64,000 nucleotides of DNA from an uncultured Halomicronema sp. (GCA_937899725.1 CALCCA010000114.1:33442-97441); one strand, 5' to 3'; shown: positions 26,745 through 34,671, counted from the stretch's first letter. A program made the numbers and translations. Notes: generated by a model not told the origin, from the sequence alone.

Positions 26745-26880
26745 GAATTAACTATCAGATTTGCTATTTGAAGCCCCGAAGTCATGGGGTTAGGCAGCAA
26801 ACCCCTGTAGAGTCGGGTATTATCCATCAGATCTGCAATATAACCTCAGGTAAATCGGGGATTATCCATCAAATCTTACG
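26745..26880. repeat. Three imperfect direct repeats upstream of the HEPN pair
   Basis: A core close to ATTATCCATCAGATCT occurs three times, beginning near 26747, 26818 and 26860; the last two share the longer TCGGG-ATTATCCATCA context with one mismatch and lie 42 bases apart. They end about 50 bases before the first gene of the HEPN pair. Operator-like iterons are the likeliest reading. Confidence 0.6.
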
Positions 26881-26928
26881 TTAGATATATAGGATGCGCC
26901 TATCTTCTGCGACGTTATCTAGTGATAT

Positions 26929-27480
26929 ATGGCCTCGATCGAAACTAAGCGAACTTTCCGACTTCAAGTAGTCCATTCCTTATGCTGGGAGCGTGATCCA
27001 GACTTGGGGGAGATTAAACAGCAACTCTCGTATAGTGGAAAAACCGGCATCGCTCGGGTTCGTTTCTCGTTGTATCACGGAATTAAAGCAGAACCGGGCG
27101 CCGAAAGCCTTCCGTGTCACCATACAGAGCTTTGGCAACTATGGGGCGGAGCAGACCTAAACCGAAAAGAAAGTTCCCCAATCTCGCAACTGCTTTCAAA
27201 GGCGTTATCTTTGCCTGGACGCACTCTGTTCAGCCCTGACACATTGATACAGTTTGGCAAAGATGAACTAACAGACCTATCTCCCGATCAGGTCGAAGGT
27301 GCTGTACGGGAATTAAAGATGATGTTTACCGAACTTGATGGGCACCTTAGGCATTTCTTCGAGAATATCTCTTGGTGCGTAGGTGCACGATCTAGTAGCC
27401 GACTCTATGAGCTTGGATGGCCGGTCATCGACTCAAGTGACCCCCAGGGTATTTTGACTTTCACTTCAGACCTACGGTGA
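26929..27480 (+). CDS. Unknown protein coupled to a HEPN protein
   Basis: 183-residue soluble protein not recognised. The N-terminus (MASIETKRTFRLQVVHSLCW) is followed by a mixed alpha/beta region and a helix-rich part (DQVEGAVRELKMMFTELDGH). A stretch CVGARSSSRLYELGWPVIDS is superficially like a nucleotidyltransferase GS..D pattern but lacks the proper spacing, so MNT is not claimed. Its stop overlaps the start of the HEPN gene (GTGA), indicating translational coupling. It may be the antitoxin or an accessory factor of that gene. Confidence 0.65.
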   Translation: MASIETKRTFRLQVVHSLCWERDPDLGEIKQQLSYSGKTGIARVRFSLYHGIKAEPGAESLPCHHTELWQLWGGADLNRKESSPISQLLSKALSLPGRTLFSPDTLIQFGKDELTDLSPDQVEGAVRELKMMFTELDGHLRHFFENISWCVGARSSSRLYELGWPVIDSSDPQGILTFTSDLR

Positions 27481-28007
27481 CTCGGTGGAAACGCGAATCG
27501 ATCGATCTTTCCAGGCATATTCCTGAAGCTAGAGCCCCATTTTCGTCTGCTCTTTTGGGTGAGGCGTGGCAGGCTCTAGAAAATAGTGATCGCAGCGCAT
27601 TCGTGATAGCGCACATAGCAATAGAGGCGGCGACAAAAGAGTGCGTTGCCAGTATTATTCCTGGAGCGCGTCACATCGTTGACGGTGTTCAAGCACCGCC
27701 CCTACCTAATTTGCTTGAAATGCTCTATGAAAATATAGACGAAGACTTGGCAAGCCGGTTAGGGGATGAGGCTGTGTGGGGGTGTAACTCTGGGGAATTC
27801 TGTGCTGCTTCGAGATGGGTTCGAAAAAGAGCAAATCTCCGAAACAAGATTGTGCATGGACACGATGAACTTTTTACTGCTGATGAAGTTGTCAATTGGC
27901 TCAAGCTATATGAACAACTCATCACTCTCCTCTGGCTTGCCAGGGAGCGCCATGAGGGCTCTTCGGGACCCGCACAGAAGTTGTTCGACGACAGTTGGGC
28001 TACCTAA
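27477..28007 (+). CDS. HEPN-like domain protein (R-x4-H motif)
   Basis: 176 residues, starting at the overlapping GTG 27477. The helical core includes FVIAHIAIEAATKECVASII and, near the C-terminus, WVRKRANLRNKIVHGHDELF, which contains the R-x4-H motif (RNKIVH) of HEPN ribonucleases and nucleotide-binding toxins. HEPN proteins often act as RNases in toxin-antitoxin or abortive-infection modules. The coupled upstream gene and the repeats before it support a two-gene stress or defence cassette; the direction of toxicity is inferred. Confidence 0.72.
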   Translation: MTRWKRESIDLSRHIPEARAPFSSALLGEAWQALENSDRSAFVIAHIAIEAATKECVASIIPGARHIVDGVQAPPLPNLLEMLYENIDEDLASRLGDEAVWGCNSGEFCAASRWVRKRANLRNKIVHGHDELFTADEVVNWLKLYEQLITLLWLARERHEGSSGPAQKLFDDSWAT

Positions 28008-28083
28008 CAAATGCATGCAGTCGGACAAAATTGCTTGCTATGCTCTCAATCTTACCGCTGATGCATGGCTTTATCTTGCAAAT

Positions 28084-28596
28084 CTAATTTTTACGATAAT
28101 TGTTAGGTGTCATGCCAGTCGCATCCTTAAAGTGCTTGGTGAAATGGCTTTGGCTGTTGAAGCCACACTGTAGGGCAATTTCTGCGATCGCCCTTTTTGT
28201 CAGCGGCAATAACTGCCTGGCCTGCTCGACTCGTTGCTGAATCAGGTATTGATAGGGCGTGATGCCCATCGACTGTTTGAACAGGCGGCTGAAGTGAAAC
28301 TGACTGATGCCCGCTACCTCAGCCAGGTCAGCTAACTTAATGGATTGGTCGAGGTGAGCGTGGATGTAGTCGGAAATTTGCATAATCTTGCGATCGCCCA
28401 ACCCACCTTCGTAAACCGCCACGCGGGGGTTGGCCGTTGAGTATTCGCGCAAAAGATTGACTGCCAACACATTCGCCAAAGATTCTACATAGAGCTGCCC
28501 CACCCAGCTGTCGCCCTCATGCAGTTCCGCCCGTAAGAGCTGCAAGACTTGCTCTAGCTGAGGGTCGCGCACCCGAAATTCTATGGTGAGGTTCAA
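28084..28596 (-). pseudogene. AraC family regulator, N-terminally truncated
   Basis: The preserved part is a complete AraC/XylS DNA-binding domain of two helix-turn-helix units (SIKLADLAEVAGISQFHFSR, ITPYQYLIQQRVEQARQLL, AIAEIALQCGFNSQSHFTKH, MTPNNYRKN) plus about 70 residues before it. Full-length relatives have roughly 100-130 more residues of N-terminal effector domain. Here homology stops at NLTIEFRVRD, close to 28596, where MATE transporter sequence begins on the other strand. Only a TTG could start the frame. The junction marks a rearrangement; a short functional product is not excluded. Confidence 0.72.
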
Positions 28597-29568
28597 GCGA
28601 TCGGGTTTGCATCCCTGCGAGCCACCGTCTCGGCGTTATCGCTGGCTCGTCCCGTCATGACCATCATGGTGATCGGCACGGCCTTTAACATCGTCGGCAA
28701 CTATAGTTTGGGATGCGGCAAATTCGGGCTGCCGCCAATGGGGCTAGCGGGGCTGGCGCTGGCTAGTGTGATTGCTCAATAGGGTATGTTTATCGCCCTG
28801 GCGCTGTACGTTTGGGTGCATCCCCAGCTGAGTCAATACCGCATTTTTCAAGGGTTCCATCGCCTGCGCCTCAAGGTGCTCTGGCAGGTGATTTGGGTCG
28901 GCGTGCCCATCGGCATCTTTTCGGGATTGGAAGCCGGTTGCTTCATGGTGATCATGTTTTGGGTCGGCACCTTGGGCACAGTCGCCTTGGCGGCGCACCA
29001 AATTGTTTTCCAAACGATTGTCGTCGTGTTTATGCTGCCGTTGGGCATTTCTTAGGCTACGACGGTGCGCGTCGGTCAGTGGCTGGGACGGCTCGATGTG
29101 GCGGGCATTCAGCAAGCGGCCTGGGTCAGCATCGGGCTGAGCACAGCGTTTGTCATCGGCGTGTCGATCTCCTTTCTCCTCTTTCCTCAACAGGTGATTG
29201 GCATCTATTTAGATGTCCAAAATCCGGATAATGCGGCAGTGATTGCGTTAGCGCTGCCCCTCCTCCTCCTCGCGGCGATCGCTCAAGTCCTCGACGGTTT
29301 TCAGAAAGCGATTTACGGCTCGCTGCAAGGTTTGCAAGATACGCAAGTGCCCATGTTCCTCAACGTGCTGGGCTACTGGGGCGTGGGGTTGTCAGTGGGC
29401 TATATCCTCGGCTTTCAGCTTGGGATGGGTAGCAAAGGGCTGTGGATTGGGCAATCGGTGGCGATCGCCGTGGTGGCAGGCTTGTTTGTCTGGCGACTCC
29501 GGCGGTTGATCGCTCAACGACAGGGGCATCACCCGTTGCTGGCGATGCCACCTTCAGCCTGTGATTAA
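28597..29568 (+). pseudogene. MATE family efflux transporter, 5'-truncated with two in-frame TAG codons
   Basis: One reading frame runs from IGFASLRATVSALSLARPVM to the end at 29568 and matches the MATE (multidrug and toxin extrusion) C-terminal two thirds: TIMVIGTAFNIVGNYSLGCG, GVPIGIFSGLEAGCFMVIMF, ALAAHQIVFQTIVVVFMLPL, then a long membrane region. It is interrupted only by two TAG codons, at about 28780 (after SVIAQ) and 29053 (after LPLGIS, where a glutamine is usual). The first 150 or so residues are missing at the AraC junction. Nonfunctional by normal decoding. Confidence 0.85.
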
Positions 29569-29667
29569 GGCCAATGTTCTGAAACCAGGAAGGCGGCAAA
29601 TCTGTCTGGCTCGGCTCCCCTGAGTTGCTCAAACGGCATCGGCAGCAGGTTGACGCTCAGTGCTGGG

Positions 29668-30246
29668 TCACTTCAAACTCTCTAATACTTTTGCGATCGC
29701 CGCCTTTGACGCCTTGAGCGGAGCCCCCTTGACGCCGATCAACTCAAATGTGGGCGACCGATCGAGCAAGATGACTAAGGTATAGGCTGCCGTCTGCAGT
29801 TGGCTTGCCGGTGCCTGCGGATATTCACGCTTCAGGATCTCGCCCACGGCCCAGAGCATCTTGTCGTAACTCTGTCGCAGGCGATCGCGCACGGTTTTGG
29901 ATCGCGTCGCATAAGCCACGATCTCGACCCAAAGGATTTCCGTCCGCTCAAGCGCATCCTCTGAACCGTAGAACGCGTCAACGAGTTCCATGAACCCTGC
30001 CGACGGTGCCAGATTCGCCAGAGCGTCATTCGTGCGCGAGTCAAAGGCATCAACGATGCGCTGGGTCATCGCCTCGACCAAAGCCTCTCGACTCCCGAAA
30101 TAGTGGCTGATCATTTTCCGATCCATCCCCAGCACCTGAGCGATGTGCTGAAACGAGCTGCCCTCAATGCCCCGCTCCAGGATGCACTGCTCGAAAGCAT
30201 CGAGGATGTCCTCTCGCCGCTCGGCGGCCAGGTTTTTTCGTCCCAT
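29668..30246 (-). CDS. TetR family transcriptional regulator
   Basis: 192 residues from ATG 30246 (MGRKNLAAERREDILDAFEQ). The N-terminal helix-turn-helix is clear: GIEGSSFQHIAQVLGMDRKM then ISHYFGSREALVEAM. The C-terminal ligand domain is helical and has no clear specificity. It is divergent from the amine oxidase gene with about 200 bases between, holding a promoter and palindromic operator candidate. By analogy it probably represses that gene and itself until an inducer binds. Confidence 0.9.
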   Translation of the reverse strand: MGRKNLAAERREDILDAFEQCILERGIEGSSFQHIAQVLGMDRKMISHYFGSREALVEAMTQRIVDAFDSRTNDALANLAPSAGFMELVDAFYGSEDALERTEILWVEIVAYATRSKTVRDRLRQSYDKMLWAVGEILKREYPQAPASQLQTAAYTLVILLDRSPTFELIGVKGAPLKASKAAIAKVLESLK

Positions 30247-30312
30247 GACAAACACTCCTATATGTGCGATCGCCGACCATCCCTCCCTGAGACTACAGGA
30301 TGCCGATAAGGG

Positions 30313-30370
30313 TTGACAAAATAAATTCACCATCTGTAGAATCAATTTAAATTCACCAGATGATGAATTT
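30313..30370 (+). promoter_or_regulatory. Promoter with overlapping TetR-type operator candidates
   Basis: TTGACA at 30313-30318 and TAGAAT at 30337-30342 with 18 bases between fit a housekeeping promoter reading toward the amine oxidase gene. AAATTCACCA occurs twice, once inside the promoter (30323) and once just after it (30349). The second copy forms a palindrome, AAATTCA (30349-30355) with TGAATTT (30364-30370). This is the expected arrangement for repression by the divergent TetR protein. Confidence 0.62.
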
Positions 30371-30449
30371 TTAAAAGCGTCAATTTGAACTGAGTTTTCG
30401 GCGTGAGCACTCCCAAGTGTCCGCCCTGAAAACCGTATAGGAGGACATC

Positions 30450-31817
30450 ATGAATCAAGGCCAAACCATAGAACCGGCAGCTTTCGACACAATTATTGTG
30501 GGGGCAGGATTATCTGGGCTGTATGCGGCGCGGGTCTTATCCCAGGCGGGGCAACGCGTCGCTGTGCTCGAAGCCCGCGATCGCGTCGGGGGTCTCACCT
30601 GTTCCGAATACAGCGAGTATCTCGGAGAGCACGTCGATCTGGGCGGTGCTTGGCTGGCCGATAATCACACGCGGATGCATGAACTTGTTCAAGAATTCAA
30701 TGTGCCTTTGATTCGGCAGTTTGTCACCGGTAAAGAAGTGGCGATGGACGGCGAAACTCGCCATCTGGGCGAAGTGGGTAGTTTTCCTGGACGGGAAGCG
30801 GTGCTGCCAGAACTCCAAACTGTCATGGCTAAGTTAGACCGTGAGTTAGCCGACCTAGACATTAACGCACCTTGGACCCATGCGAAAGCCGACGAACTTG
30901 ACGCTATGACCTTCGCTGGCTGGATGAATCAGAACGTCGAGTCTCCCGGCTTACACACGTTGATGACCGCCAGTACCAATGCCTTCTTTGGGATCAGACC
31001 AGAAGAAGTCTCCTGCCTCGAAGTCATGCATTTGTTCAAAACCTGCGGCGATATCCTCTTAATGGGTGACACCCATACGGGTGGCCAGTCTGCCCATATG
31101 ATGGGCAGCCAGTTGGTTTCTCAAGGATTGGCCGCAACGGTCAACGGGGTCGTATCACTCAGCTCACCCGTGCGCCGCATCATCCAAGATGATCAGGGTG
31201 TCACCGTCGAGTGTGACGAAACGACTTGGCGCGGCCAACACCTGATCTGCGCGCTGCCACCGGTGATGATCAATCGGCTTGAGTTTGAGCCAATGCTGCC
31301 CGCCTACCGCCGCGAATTTCATCAACGCTGCCCGATGGGCCGATATGCCAAGGCTATCCTCACCTATGAGACGCCCTTTTGGCGCAATCAAGATCTCTCG
31401 GGTGTGGTCATGAGCATCGACAACAGCATGACTGGCATCTTTGACCTCGGCGACACGGAGTCACAGCACGGGGTGATTACGGTGCTGTTTGGTGGGGAGA
31501 CCTCGATCCAGTTGGACGACGCGACTGAGACTGAACGCGACCAAATTATTCTTGACCAAGCCGCCAAAGCCCTAGGCGAACAGGCCCGCAATCCGGTGCA
31601 GATGGTCGTCAAGCAGTGGGCGGCTGAACCTTGGTCAAATGGCGGGGCTTGCTCCTACATGACACCCGGAACGCTCACGACGATTGGCGATCGCCTCTGG
31701 GAGCCCTGCGGCCGCATCCACTGGGCCGGCACTCACCTATCAAAAGTCTGGCGCGGCTATATGGAAGGGGCCTGCGCTGCGGGCGAAGCGGCAGCCAATG
31801 CTGTATTGGCCGCGTGA
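30450..31817 (+). CDS. FAD-dependent amine oxidase
   Basis: Flavin monoamine-oxidase family enzyme of 455 residues. The dinucleotide-binding fold is DTIIVGAGLSGLYAARVLSQ followed by VLEARDRVGG; GGAWLADNHTRMHEL, PRGHL-equivalent FAD contacts and the C-terminal GRIHWAGTHLSKVWRGYMEG (flavin-covering motif GTH...) match the family. It probably oxidises a primary or secondary amine, releasing aldehyde, ammonia and hydrogen peroxide. GGAGGA precedes the ATG by seven bases. It has its own promoter and a divergent TetR regulator, fitting an inducible catabolic or detoxifying role. Confidence 0.91.
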   Translation: MNQGQTIEPAAFDTIIVGAGLSGLYAARVLSQAGQRVAVLEARDRVGGLTCSEYSEYLGEHVDLGGAWLADNHTRMHELVQEFNVPLIRQFVTGKEVAMDGETRHLGEVGSFPGREAVLPELQTVMAKLDRELADLDINAPWTHAKADELDAMTFAGWMNQNVESPGLHTLMTASTNAFFGIRPEEVSCLEVMHLFKTCGDILLMGDTHTGGQSAHMMGSQLVSQGLAATVNGVVSLSSPVRRIIQDDQGVTVECDETTWRGQHLICALPPVMINRLEFEPMLPAYRREFHQRCPMGRYAKAILTYETPFWRNQDLSGVVMSIDNSMTGIFDLGDTESQHGVITVLFGGETSIQLDDATETERDQIILDQAAKALGEQARNPVQMVVKQWAAEPWSNGGACSYMTPGTLTTIGDRLWEPCGRIHWAGTHLSKVWRGYMEGACAAGEAAANAVLAA

Positions 31818-31884
31818 AACAAGGGCGTTCAAGTTAACGTTTGCGACTTCAAAGTGTCTTACACTGCTCAACTTTGTCGTTATC

Positions 31885-32060
31885 AGGACTTACGCATTGA
31901 CAGAAAAGAGCAGATGACAGGTACTGTTTTCGGCGCTTTGAGCTTGATTTTGCCCCCACCTGAACGGACCTCAGTCAGAGGGTTGCTGAGCATCAAGGGC
32001 TGGAACCCTCTGCTAGCAACGATCCATAGATTATTCCGTTTGTACAGTGCGTAAGTCCTG
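31885..32060. mobile_element. 176-bp MITE with 13-bp terminal repeats and 5-bp target duplication
   Basis: CAGGACTTACGCA (31885-31897) is exactly inverted as TGCGTAAGTCCTG (32048-32060). GTTAT flanks it on both sides (31880-31884 and 32061-32065). The interior has no credible gene. These are the hallmarks of a miniature inverted-repeat transposable element mobilised by a transposase not present here. It sits between the amine oxidase and MDR genes and supplies about half of their intergenic space. Confidence 0.9.
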
Positions 32061-32093
32061 GTTATCCCGGACTTAACTCAACAAGGATTTAGC

Positions 32094-33065
32094 ATGAAAA
32101 ATATAGTCTTTTCGAAATTTGGTGACCCCAAAGAAGTTCTTAGTCTTCAAGAGAGTGGGTCTTTTCCCATGCCTGAAGGCACGGCACGCGTTGATGTACT
32201 GTGCGCGCCTGTGAATCCATCCGACATTGCCACCATTGAGGGGCGTTATGGCGATCTTCCTGATCCGCCCGCTACACCCGGATTAGAAGGCATTGGGCGC
32301 GTTCGTGAAGTCAATGGCACGGGCATTGATGTTGGCTCCCTTGTGTTGCTACCTGGCGGTGGGACTTGGGCCACCGAAATGGTGCGCAATATTGAGGAGC
32401 TTGTGCCTCTGCCGCACGCGGATGTGGACCAACTTTCCATGCTGACTATTAACCCAGCAACAGCGTATCTGCTGCTGCGAGATTATGTGGAACTCAAGCC
32501 AGGCGATTGGGTGATTCAATCCGCCGCCAATTCAGCGGTCGGGCAATATGTGATTCAACTGGGCAAGGCTCGTGGGATTAAGGTGGCCTGTGTTGTTCGC
32601 AGCGAAGCGGCAAAGGCCAAATTGCTGGCAGATGGGGCAGATGCGGTTTTCTTAGACGGACCTGATTTGATAGAGCACGTCCAAGCAGCGATCGACAACA
32701 AAATGCGGTTGGCACTTGATGCGGTGGCAGGTGAAACATTTGGACGTCTGGCTGAGACTCTTGAATATAGCGGTACCCTCGTTTTGTTCGGCGGTCTTTC
32801 CGGCCATCCCGCTCAGATCGACGATGGACTGATCATTTTTAACAATGTGCAGATTAAAGGATTTTGGTTGCTGCCCTGGATACAAAGTGCCTCCACTGAG
32901 GAGAAGGCCGAAGTCTATTGGGCACTGACGCAAGAAGTCATTGCTGGGCGACTTCATGCAGATGTTGCGGCACACTACAGCCTTGATCAGTTCACCGATG
33001 CGATGCGGGCTTACGAAACACCAGGGCGCAACGGCAAGATTCTTTTCGCGCCCAATGGCATCTGA
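32094..33065 (+). CDS. MDR-family NADPH-dependent reductase (enoyl reductase-like)
   Basis: 323-residue medium-chain dehydrogenase/reductase. The N-terminal GroES-like part has VDVLCAPVNPSDIATIEGRY and PATPGLEGIGRV; the Rossmann part has GDWVIQSAANSAVGQYVIQL. No structural or catalytic zinc cysteines are seen, which places it with the zinc-free quinone reductase / trans-2-enoyl-CoA reductase (MECR) group. NINP-like NINPATAYLLL is typical of that group. The product probably reduces an alpha-beta unsaturated carbonyl. A second, truncated copy of its first 25 codons lies downstream at 33262. Confidence 0.87.
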   Translation: MKNIVFSKFGDPKEVLSLQESGSFPMPEGTARVDVLCAPVNPSDIATIEGRYGDLPDPPATPGLEGIGRVREVNGTGIDVGSLVLLPGGGTWATEMVRNIEELVPLPHADVDQLSMLTINPATAYLLLRDYVELKPGDWVIQSAANSAVGQYVIQLGKARGIKVACVVRSEAAKAKLLADGADAVFLDGPDLIEHVQAAIDNKMRLALDAVAGETFGRLAETLEYSGTLVLFGGLSGHPAQIDDGLIIFNNVQIKGFWLLPWIQSASTEEKAEVYWALTQEVIAGRLHADVAAHYSLDQFTDAMRAYETPGRNGKILFAPNGI

Positions 33066-33351
33066 AATAGATCGATTAGTTGGGTGTAGCTCTTCGGGCA
33101 TGTCTCCGCTAGAGCGAGCTCGTTGCCCAATTATCCTAAGCCTACGCCTGCCTAACCGTGTATCGGAGCAAGTATGAAGGGTTAGATGTCCAGCTTCGTC
33201 CGAAATGATATTCCCTACTTAACTTTATTTATCTACCTTCTTTGCCGCAATGAGGGCTGCCATGAAAAGCAAAGTTTTCTCGAAATTCGGTACTTTCACA
33301 AACGTTCTCAATGTTCAAACGTCTCAAACACTCGCTTAGGAAATTAGCGTC
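33066..33351. other. Intergenic region with an MDR gene fragment
   Basis: No intact gene. The right part holds a 26-codon copy of the MDR gene's start (33262-33339). Confidence 0.5.
33262..33339 (+). pseudogene. 5' fragment of an MDR reductase gene
   Basis: Reads MKSKVFSKFGTFTNVLNVQT before a TAG, against MKNIVFSKFGDPKEVLSLQE at the start of the MDR gene at 32094. Homology then stops. It is the remnant of a tandem or related MDR gene whose body was deleted or replaced by the next genes. Confidence 0.72.
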
Positions 33352-33585
33352 ATGCGATTGCTCAAAGCAATTAAGCTTTCCCGTTTGGTTTTGGCCGTTG
33401 CGATAACGCTGCTCATGGCTGACACAGTACCCCACCCCAGTTTGTCGAATGGACTCCTCGAAAATTCCTGGGGTCTGATAAAGGGCGAGCCTGCTACGGC
33501 TGCCCCCTCAGCAACAACAATCGCCGACCGCAGCGGTGGCGATCTCCTCCCTCTCAACATTGACCCGTCCTTTACCCTTCGGTGA
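33352..33585 (+). CDS. Small exported protein candidate
   Basis: 77 residues with a signal-like N-terminus (LLKAIKLSRLVLAVAITLLM) and a low-complexity, Ala/Thr/Pro-containing remainder. No family recognised. It starts 12 bases after the MDR fragment and overlaps the alternative GTG start of the GNAT gene, so it may simply be leader sequence of that gene. Reality is doubtful. Confidence 0.35.
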   Translation: MRLLKAIKLSRLVLAVAITLLMADTVPHPSLSNGLLENSWGLIKGEPATAAPSATTIADRSGGDLLPLNIDPSFTLR

Positions 33586-33590
33586 GAACC

Positions 33591-34208
33591 ATGTTTACCT
33601 CTGCCAACCGTTCGTTGACCGTTGATCAGCAACAAGCTGCCGCTATCGTCTTGGGTTATGCATTCGCCCAAGACTCGTTTATGGCCTATATGTTGCCCGA
33701 TGTCCTCACTCGCATACAACAGCTCACCAAGCTCTTTTTGCCAGTCATTCGCTGTAGCCAACGCTATGGTGGCGTTGACATTACCCCTGATGATGGCGGG
33801 GTTTTGGCTTGGGTGCCGGGCAAGATTTTTGCCAGTCCACTCAAATTCCTGGAACGCTGCCGCAGCGGGATGCTCTGGCTCCCTTGGTCAGTTGGGCGAT
33901 CGGCTTTGAAGCGGCTCATGGTTCACGATGACGTGTGTGAACGGGCCCTCATCCACCATGCGCCTAAGGACTTTGCTTACCTTTGGGCAGTGGGTGTACG
34001 TCCTGACCAAGCGGGCAAAGGCCTTGGCAAACAGATGATTCAATCGGCCCTTAATGACATGCGACAGCAGGGCTACACCACTTGTTGGCTATGCACCGAG
34101 AATCCCCATAATGTGGACCTTTATGAACACTTGGGCTTTCAGCAAGTGCACACCGAAATTCCCTCGGGTAGCAAACAGCAGTATTGGTTGATGTTTCAAA
34201 ACCTGTAG
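33591..34208 (+). CDS. GNAT family N-acetyltransferase
   Basis: 205 residues from ATG 33591 (MFTSANRSLTVDQQQAAAIV). The acetyl-CoA site is in LWAVGVRPDQAGKGLGKQMI, the V-x-P-x-x-Q-x-x-G-x-G/A motif A, followed by TTCWLCTENPHNVDLYEHLG and FQQVHTEIPSGSKQQYWLMF, motif B. The N-terminal half (LGYAFAQDSFMAYMLPDVLT) resembles GNATs whose targets are small molecules such as toxins or antibiotics. Acceptor unknown. It shares a strand and short spacing with the SnoaL-like gene after it. Confidence 0.88.
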   Translation: MFTSANRSLTVDQQQAAAIVLGYAFAQDSFMAYMLPDVLTRIQQLTKLFLPVIRCSQRYGGVDITPDDGGVLAWVPGKIFASPLKFLERCRSGMLWLPWSVGRSALKRLMVHDDVCERALIHHAPKDFAYLWAVGVRPDQAGKGLGKQMIQSALNDMRQQGYTTCWLCTENPHNVDLYEHLGFQQVHTEIPSGSKQQYWLMFQNL

Positions 34209-34278
34209 AGAGTACTTCGCGCGCCTGATTGGATCGATGAGATGACTAATCGCCCATACTTAAATTAGGACAAGAAAC

Positions 34279-34671
34279 ATGACTAATCCACAAACCAACG
34301 TCTCGCTTGTTGAGCAACTCCCTGCCCTCATTCCCAACAGACTAGAAGAGGCCAGAGAATACTTTCGCGATGACTTTGTTTGGCACTACATTAATCCTGA
34401 ACTGCCGCAGCTTCAAGGCGACTATGATGGCTTAGAGGGCTTGAAAACGTTTTTTATGAAACTGGGTGAGTTGACCAATAACACTTTTAACGTTCAGATC
34501 AAACAAGCCTATGCTGTGGGGCACGAATTTGTCATGGTGCATGCCTGTCCAAGCATGACAATCGACGATTACGCTTTTGAAACAGATGCTGTGGTTGTCT
34601 GGAGAATGGTGGATCAGCGCTTTAAGGAAGCTTGGGATATTCCAGGGTTGAACTCACTGCGCCCCCAGTAA
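34279..34671 (+). CDS. SnoaL-like / NTF2-fold protein
   Basis: 130-residue single-domain protein with the cone-shaped NTF2 fold pattern: FRDDFVWHYINPELPQLQGD, a central GLEGLKTFFMKLGEL, and the closing strands HEFVMVHACPSM and DAVVVWRMVDQRFKEAWDIP. SnoaL relatives act as isomerases, hydrolases or binding proteins on small hydrophobic molecules; no catalytic residues can be assigned. It probably shares a transcript with the GNAT gene 70 bases upstream. Confidence 0.78.
   Translation: MTNPQTNVSLVEQLPALIPNRLEEAREYFRDDFVWHYINPELPQLQGDYDGLEGLKTFFMKLGELTNNTFNVQIKQAYAVGHEFVMVHACPSMTIDDYAFETDAVVVWRMVDQRFKEAWDIPGLNSLRPQ

Larger units (their letters stand above)
26531..26928. other. Intergenic region with AraC fragment R3 and direct repeats
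   Basis: Left part: AraC fragment R3 (26571-26670). Right part: three imperfect direct repeats (26745-26880) just before the HEPN pair. No gene. Confidence 0.55.

Noticed and set aside
26745..26880. Possible mini-CRISPR array
   Set aside because: Only three imperfect units with unequal spacing (71 and 42 bases); no cas genes.
27389..27450. MNT nucleotidyltransferase motif in the partner of the HEPN protein
   Set aside because: The G-A-R-S-S-S...D-S-S-D stretch lacks the GSxxxG and DxD spacing of real MNT enzymes.
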